A stretch of DNA of 19,613 nucleotides, taken from contig JACQTN010000274.1 in assembly GCA_016210785.1 (NCBI GenBank), positions 1 through 19,613 on the forward strand, written 5' to 3'. The notes under the pieces were generated by a model. It saw only the letters and a program-made list of their open reading frames with translations. It made no database searches and was not told where the DNA came from. A program made the translations under genes and the position numbers. Positions 16,004 through 19,613 of the stretch are shown here, one piece after another (the first letter of the stretch is position 1; the number at the start of each line of letters is the position of its first letter). The DNA comes from Armatimonadota bacterium (GTDB taxonomy: Bacteria > Sysuimicrobiota > Sysuimicrobiia > Sysuimicrobiales > JACQTN01).

Positions 16004-16225
16004 CCCGGATCTCCTGTTGGGACCAGGGATCGCGACATTGAAACACGTCATCGCCAGCGTACAGACGATCGCATCTCGACAGGTCCGCGGGCCCCGGCGG
16101 GAGAACCAATGGCGGAGGCTGAACGGACCGTAACCCCGCACACCACGGCTTCGTCCCTCCAGCATGGTGGAGGAACTTCTGCCACCCTTCGCCAAGTCCC
16201 TCGTACTACACCAAGGAGGACCGGT
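15976..16225. promoter_or_regulatory. Divergent intergenic region between the two catabolic operons
   Basis: This 250-base region carries the leader of the minus-strand operon and of the plus-strand carboxymuconolactone-decarboxylase-like gene, so promoters in both directions are expected. Its AT content is visibly higher near 15961-16060 than in the flanking genes. A weak plus-strand candidate is TTGAAA at 16038-16043, but no good -10 box lies at the right distance. The only other structure seen is a short palindrome at 16156-16173. I find no recognisable GntR-type operator with confidence. Confidence 0.4.
16156..16173. repeat. 18-bp near-perfect palindrome, possible operator
   Basis: CCTCCAGCATGGTGGAGG is symmetrical except for one mismatched base pair position (G opposite G at positions 7 and 12). 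It ends 52 bases before the ATG at 16226, a plausible operator distance for the plus-strand operon. No protein known to me binds exactly this sequence. It could also be a chance repeat. Confidence 0.35.
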
Positions 16226-16612
16226 ATGCCGGACAAGGAGCTTCGTGAGCGTGGGCTGGCCATTCGCAAGACATTGTGGCCCGATCGAGAGGGTGGGATT
16301 GCAAACTTTCGTGCTCTCGACCCGGGGTATGCCGATACCATCCTCGAGACCGCCTATGGGGGCGTGTACGGGGACCCAACGATTGACCTGAGGACGCGGA
16401 GTCTTCTGACCTGTGCGGTCCTGACCGCGCTGGGGCACACGAGGGGACTCGAGGGGCATCTCCGGGGCGCCCTGAACATCGGGATCACGTCGGCGGAGCT
16501 GATCGCCATATTCAAGCAGGTGGCTCTCTACGCCGGATACCCGGTCGCCAACGATGCATTCAGGATCCTCAAGGGATTGCTCGACGAGCGGGAGGCGGCC
16601 AAGAAGGAATGA
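16226..16612 (+). CDS. Carboxymuconolactone decarboxylase family protein (PcaC-like)
   Basis: The small alpha-helical protein of 128 residues belongs to the carboxymuconolactone decarboxylase/AhpD superfamily. PcaC itself decarboxylates 4-carboxymuconolactone in the protocatechuate branch of the beta-ketoadipate pathway. DLRTRSLLTCAVLTALGH (about 54-71), HLRGALNIGITSAEL (about 78-92) and QVALYAGYPVANDAFRI (about 98-114) closely follow the PcaC pattern. The CxxC pair of AhpD peroxidases is absent, so a redox role is unlikely. The start ATG is chosen because AAGGAGG lies six bases upstream; the frame continues open to 16109 without homology. The gene is first in a plus-strand operon with aroM-like and hydroxyacid-dehydrogenase genes. 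No other protocatechuate genes are visible, so the true substrate may differ. Confidence 0.85.
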   Translation: MPDKELRERGLAIRKTLWPDREGGIANFRALDPGYADTILETAYGGVYGDPTIDLRTRSLLTCAVLTALGHTRGLEGHLRGALNIGITSAELIAIFKQVALYAGYPVANDAFRILKGLLDEREAAKKE

Positions 16613-16643
16613 GGCAGGGTGCCGCGGGTGCGAGGGGGCAGCC

Positions 16644-17306
16644 ATGACGACGCTTGGGCTCATCACCATCGGGCAGACCCCGCGCGTGGACCTCACGGGA
16701 GAATTCCGCGAGTTGCTCCCGGACGTCCGCATCGAGGAGGCGGGGGCACTGGACGGTCTCACCCGGCCGGAGATCGACGCGCTGCGGCCGCGGCACGGGC
16801 AGTTCCTGCTGGTGACGCGCCTGGAGGAAGGCGAGGAGATCGCGGTCGCCAAGGAGGCGATCCTGGAACGGCTGCAGCGGTGCATCGAGCGGCTGGAGCC
16901 CCGGGCCGACTTCCTGGTGCTGATGTGCACGGGGAAGTTCCCGCCCTTCCAGCACCGCCGGCTCCTGCTGCTGCCCCACGAGATCGTCAACCCGGTGGTG
17001 GCGGGGCTGGTGCCGCGGGGCCGGCTGGGCATCATCGTGCCGCACGAGACGCAGATCCCCTGGGCGCGGGAGGAGTTCACGCGTCCCGGGGTGGAGGTCA
17101 TCGCCGGCGCCGCGTCCCCCTACGGCGCGGAGGGTGGCCTGGCCGCGGAGGCGCGGGCGATGGCGGAGGCCGGCGCCGCGCTCATCTACCTGAACTGCTT
17201 CGGGATGGGCCTGCGGTGGAAGCGCGTGGTGCGGGAGGCCGCGGGATGCCCCGTCATCTCGCCCGTGGGGACGGTCTGCCGCGTGATCGATGAGTTGAGG
17301 AAGTAA
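16644..17306 (+). CDS. AroM family protein, Asp/Glu-racemase-like
   Basis: The 220-residue product matches the AroM family, whose E. coli member lies in the aroL-yaiA-aroM operon and has no established activity. The N-terminal TLGLITIGQTPRVDL block, GLTRPEIDALRP and the C-terminal SPVGTVCRVIDEL segment support the call. Two cysteines stand in racemase-like places: Cys95 in LVLMCTGKF and Cys185 in IYLNCFGMG. This matches the two-Cys acid/base arrangement of Asp/Glu/hydantoin racemases. E. coli AroM, as I recall it, has Ser in the first position. The neighbouring HyuA/HyuB genes make hydantoin or amino-acid racemisation a reasonable, unproven guess. The ATG at 16644 follows GAGGGGG, 31 bases after the preceding stop. 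Confidence 0.85.
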   Translation: MTTLGLITIGQTPRVDLTGEFRELLPDVRIEEAGALDGLTRPEIDALRPRHGQFLLVTRLEEGEEIAVAKEAILERLQRCIERLEPRADFLVLMCTGKFPPFQHRRLLLLPHEIVNPVVAGLVPRGRLGIIVPHETQIPWAREEFTRPGVEVIAGAASPYGAEGGLAAEARAMAEAGAALIYLNCFGMGLRWKRVVREAAGCPVISPVGTVCRVIDELRK

Positions 17307-17334
17307 CCCGGTCGTGAAGGAGGGTCGTCCCCCC

Positions 17335-18318
17335 ATGGCCTTCAAGGCGGTTGTCGTCGCACACTCGTGCCTCCACTATCCACCGGCCCTCGACACGCTC
17401 CGTCAGGCCGGCGTGCAGCTCGTGCCCCACGCCGAGGGCGTGCATGCCACAGAGGATGACCTGGTCCGCCTCGTGCCCGGAGTGCACGCCCTGGTGGTCG
17501 GTGCGCACCCTGTGACCGCCAGGGTGCTGGACGCCGGCACCACCTTGCGCGTGGTGGTGAAGGCGGGCGTGGGGGTGGACAACATCGACATCCCCGCGGC
17601 CACCGCCCGCGGGGTCATGGTCGCCTCCACGCCGGGGACCAATGCCGACGCCGTGGCCGACTACACCTGGGGGCTGCTCATCGCCGCCTCACGCGGGATC
17701 GTGGAATCCGACCGGCTGGTACGGGTCGGGCAGTGGTCGCGGCAGATCGGTGGAGGAGTGTGGGGAAAGACCCTGGGCATCGTGGGCCTGGGCACCATCG
17801 GCCGGCGGGTGGCTCTCCGCGCCCGGGGGTTCGAGATGCGCGTGATCGCCTGTGACGTGATGCCCGACCACGGGTGGGCTGCGGCCCACAGCGTGACCTT
17901 CGTCCCGCTGGAACGCGTGCTGGCAGAGGCGGATTTCGTCACCGTGCACGTGCCGCGCATGGAGGGGACGACCGGGCTCATCGGAGAGCGGGAACTCCGA
18001 CTCATGCAGCCCACTGCCTTCCTCGTCAACACCTCCCGCGGCGGGGTCATTGACGAGGCCGCCCTGTTCCGCGCCCTGCGGGAGGGGTGGATCGCCGGCG
18101 CGGCGCTGGACGTCTTCGAGGAAGAGCCGCTCCCAGACAGCAGCCCGCTGCGCGCGGCGCCTCGGATCATCCTCTCCCCGCACAACGCCGGATTCTCCGT
18201 GGAGGCGGTGGAACGCACGGCGCGTGAAGCCGTGGAAGCCATGCTTGCCGCTCTGCGAGGCGAGCGGCCGCGCGGTGTCTGGAATCCGGAGGTGTTGGAG
18301 CGCAGCCGGGCGCGCTGA
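17335..18318 (+). CDS. D-2-hydroxyacid dehydrogenase (phosphoglycerate dehydrogenase-like)
   Basis: This NAD-dependent enzyme of the D-isomer-specific 2-hydroxyacid dehydrogenase family has 327 residues. The catalytic triad is intact: Arg235 (VNTSRGGVIDE), Glu264 (DVFEEEPL) and His283 (LSPHNAGFS). The cofactor loop is GIVGLGTIGRR (148-158), and KAGVGVDNID (76-85) forms the substrate-side loop. No ACT or regulatory domain follows, which separates it from classical SerA and suits glyoxylate/hydroxypyruvate reductase or a catabolic 2-hydroxyacid dehydrogenase. The ATG at 17335 has AAGGAGGG upstream; an in-frame GTG at 17314 would place that ribosome site inside the gene and is rejected. It follows the AroM gene by 28 bases as the third gene of this plus-strand operon. 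The reduced hydroxy acid is unknown. Confidence 0.9.
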   Translation: MAFKAVVVAHSCLHYPPALDTLRQAGVQLVPHAEGVHATEDDLVRLVPGVHALVVGAHPVTARVLDAGTTLRVVVKAGVGVDNIDIPAATARGVMVASTPGTNADAVADYTWGLLIAASRGIVESDRLVRVGQWSRQIGGGVWGKTLGIVGLGTIGRRVALRARGFEMRVIACDVMPDHGWAAAHSVTFVPLERVLAEADFVTVHVPRMEGTTGLIGERELRLMQPTAFLVNTSRGGVIDEAALFRALREGWIAGAALDVFEEEPLPDSSPLRAAPRIILSPHNAGFSVEAVERTAREAVEAMLAALRGERPRGVWNPEVLERSRAR

Positions 18319-18414
18319 CGCGCGTCTTGCGGTGGGATCTCGCCGGCGCGCGGGGTTCGCGGGTCCCGCAGGGTGTCCACGCGACGGTTCTCGCCGCTCT
18401 CGCCGCGGCGCGCG

Positions 18415-18443
18415 TTGACACTCCCGGACGCGTCTTCTATCAT
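18415..18443 (+). promoter_or_regulatory. Strong sigma70-type promoter of tRNA-Ser(GGA)
   Basis: A perfect -35 TTGACA (18415-18420), a spacer of exactly 17 bases and TATCAT (18438-18443, five of six consensus bases) precede the tRNA. Transcription should begin near 18450, about 28 bases before the mature 5' end at 18478. The 96 bases before it, after the dehydrogenase stop, contain several short GC-rich repeats but no convincing terminator. lepB, starting 25 bases after the tRNA, may share this promoter. Confidence 0.85.
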
Positions 18444-18477
18444 ACACATGTGCCGGCGGCTCACGACATCCGTGCGC

Positions 18478-18571
18478 GGAGGGGTGGGTGAGCGGTTGAA
18501 ACCACGCGCCTGGAGAGCGCGTAGGCGGGCTAAAACCTGTCTCGTGGGTTCAAATCCCACCCCCTCCGCCA
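18478..18571 (+). tRNA. tRNA-Ser(GGA), decoding UCC/UCU
   Basis: The acceptor GGAGGGG (18478-18484) pairs with CCCCTCC (18561-18567), followed by discriminator G and an encoded CCA ending at 18571. The anticodon stem CGCGC/GCGCG encloses CTGGAGA, giving anticodon GGA. A long variable arm (roughly TAGGCGGGCTAAAACCTGTC) marks a class II serine tRNA. The T arm GTGGG-TTCAAAT-CCCAC and the acceptor are the same as in the tRNA-Ser(CGA) at 2742. The D arm has the usual serine form (GGTGAGCGGTTGAAACC). Confidence 0.95.
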
Positions 18572-18596
18572 GCAGTCATCCCGGTCAACCCGGCCA

Positions 18597-19280
18597 ATGC
18601 TTCGTATGGTGAGAAAGCCCGATTTCTCGAAGGTCCGCAATCTGACCACGCACCCCGTCCTTCGACGCCTGCTCGCGCCGTTCCGCCGCGTGTCCGTCGA
18701 CTGGCAGGCACGCGTCACCCGGTACAAGGCGATGCACTTCCCCGCGCTCACCAAATCTGCGGCGCACCTGGGGCGGGCGGCCTGGGACTTTGGCAAGACC
18801 CTGGTCATCGCCTTCCTGCTGGCCCAGCTCATCATGGTCTCCGTGGCCCAGGCGTTCCAGGTGGAGCAGTTCTCCATGGAGCCCACCCTGCTGCCCAACG
18901 ACCGCGTGCTGGTGGCCAAGTTCATCTACCGGATCCGCCCCGCCAGGCGCGGGGACGTGATCGTCCTGCGGTATCCGCTCAATCAGTCCCGCAACTACAT
19001 CAAGCGGATCGTGGCGCTGCCGGGGGAGCAGGTGCGGATCAAGGACGGCAGGGTCCTGATCAGCGGCCGGGCCATCACCGAGCCCTACATCAACGGGCAG
19101 TTCACGGGCGAGTACGGCCCCCAGGGTGTCCCGGACAACGAGTACTTCGTGCTGGGGGACAACCGCAACAACAGCGAGGACAGCCGCGCGTTCGGGTTCG
19201 TGAAAAAGGATCTGGTGGTGGGGCAGGCCTTGCTGATCTACTGGCCGCCCCGGCGGGCGCGGGTGTTGATTCCGCGATAG
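18597..19280 (+). CDS. lepB: Signal peptidase I
   Basis: This membrane-bound leader peptidase removes signal peptides from exported proteins. From the ATG at 18597 it has 227 residues. A basic N-terminal region (1-60) precedes one membrane segment (about 66-85). The catalytic Ser93 lies in QFSMEPTL and the general base Lys136 in NYIKRIVALPGE. The GDNRNNSEDSR box (187-197) is complete. The start is uncertain: no Shine-Dalgarno lies before 18597 or the nearby ATG at 18606, and an ATG at 18732 (residue 46) would leave about 182 residues, also a normal size for this family. The gene begins 25 bases after tRNA-Ser(GGA) and probably reads from its promoter. Confidence 0.93.
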   Translation: MLRMVRKPDFSKVRNLTTHPVLRRLLAPFRRVSVDWQARVTRYKAMHFPALTKSAAHLGRAAWDFGKTLVIAFLLAQLIMVSVAQAFQVEQFSMEPTLLPNDRVLVAKFIYRIRPARRGDVIVLRYPLNQSRNYIKRIVALPGEQVRIKDGRVLISGRAITEPYINGQFTGEYGPQGVPDNEYFVLGDNRNNSEDSRAFGFVKKDLVVGQALLIYWPPRRARVLIPR

Positions 19281-19315
19281 CCCCATCCCCGCTGCGGCGC
19301 GCCGTCCGGTGCCGC

Positions 19316-19613
19316 CTACTCCGCCGCCTCCTCCTGCGCCTTTCCCGCCTCCGCCTCCCTGATCAGCCGCCGCAGCGGCTTGCCGACCAGTGTCTTGGGG
19401 ATCTCGTCCACCAGGACGAAGCGTCGGGGGACCTTGTACTCCGACAGGTGCCGGCGGCAGTGCTCCCGCAGCTCCCTGGCCAGATGGCGCGCTTCGGCGC
19501 GATGGGCGTCCGCGGGGACCACGTGGGCCACCAGGATCTCGCCGCGCACGGCGTGGGATGCGCCGACCACCGCGGCCTCCTTCACCTTGGGGTGCTCGTA
19601 GAGCACTTCCTCA
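19316..19613 (-). CDS. AMP-forming acyl-CoA synthetase/ligase, C-terminal part only
   Basis: The gene runs in from beyond the window; only the last 98 codons are seen, and the stop is at 19316-19318. The fragment is the mobile C-terminal domain of the AMP-binding (ANL) superfamily. VLYEHPKVKEAAVVG is the conserved strand-helix, RGEILVAHVV follows, and LSEYKVPRRFVLVDEIPKT leads to the catalytic lysine in VGKPLRR. Long-chain fatty-acid CoA ligases (FadD type) typically show this LSEYKVPR pattern, but other acid:CoA ligases share it. A short Glu/Ala-rich tail ends the protein. The gene converges on lepB with a 35-base gap. Confidence 0.9.
   Translation of the reverse strand, partial: EEVLYEHPKVKEAAVVGASHAVRGEILVAHVVPADAHRAEARHLARELREHCRRHLSEYKVPRRFVLVDEIPKTLVGKPLRRLIREAEAGKAQEEAAE

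Noticed and set aside
16074..16086. Short match (TCTCGACAGG) to the arm of the 8159 hairpin
   Set aside because: Only ten bases agree and there is no partner arm, so it is not evidence for a second copy of the element.
15941..17101. 386-codon minus-strand frame opposite the PcaC-like and AroM genes
   Set aside because: It lacks motifs and is Ser/Arg/Pro-rich as expected of a shadow. Only its last 20 codons, from an ATG with a ribosome site, are listed separately at low confidence.
17661..18925. Two minus-strand frames carrying MGFEPT and GWDLNPRDRF
   Set aside because: Both are antisense readings of tRNA-Ser(GGA), and they also overlap the dehydrogenase and lepB genes, which have clear motifs.
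1..19613. CRISPR arrays, insertion sequences, integrases, rRNA, origins
   Set aside because: I looked for spaced direct repeats, transposase or integrase motifs and rRNA blocks on both strands and saw none.

Overview
The window is bacterial, GC-rich chromosomal DNA with dense gene packing, Shine-Dalgarno-led starts and tRNA genes that encode their own CCA end. It contains no rRNA, phage, transposase or CRISPR. The gene style (hydantoinase/oxoprolinase pairs, M29-type metalloproteins, dipeptide-type ABC transporters, AroM, GntR-type control) fits a high-GC heterotroph. An uncultivated soil or sediment lineage is plausible, but the sequence alone does not fix the phylum.

Left edge (1-2505): the 3' part of dapB (lysine/diaminopimelate synthesis) converges on a gamma-glutamyltransferase gene on the minus strand. 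A tRNA-Ser(CGA) with a readable sigma70-type promoter follows on the plus strand.

Centre (2925-15611, minus strand): a long, tightly spaced operon of nine genes. In transcription order it holds a beta-hydroxyacid dehydrogenase, a family-5 peptide-binding lipo/periplasmic protein, HyuA and HyuB (ATP-dependent hydantoinase/5-oxoprolinase subunits), two tandem M29/NicX-like metalloproteins separated by a 68-bp hairpin element, the permeases DppB and DppC, and a large membrane protein with an inserted spermidine-synthase-like domain. No transporter ATPase is present. The likely theme is import and opening of a cyclic amide, gamma-glutamyl or peptide-like nitrogen compound; the substrate is not determined. 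Just upstream lies a decayed GntR/FadR-type regulator that keeps only its C-terminal ligand-domain end.

Right centre (16226-18318, plus strand, divergent): a three-gene operon of a carboxymuconolactone-decarboxylase-like protein, an AroM-family protein with a racemase-like cysteine pair, and a D-2-hydroxyacid dehydrogenase. It probably belongs to the same catabolic island.

Right edge: tRNA-Ser(GGA) with a near-consensus promoter, signal peptidase I (lepB), and the C-terminal end of an AMP-forming acyl-CoA synthetase on the minus strand, cut by the window end. The two tRNA-Ser genes lie in the same orientation and share an identical 28-bp 3' end. They bracket the whole catabolic block, which raises the possibility of a tRNA-bounded genomic island, although no integrase is seen.
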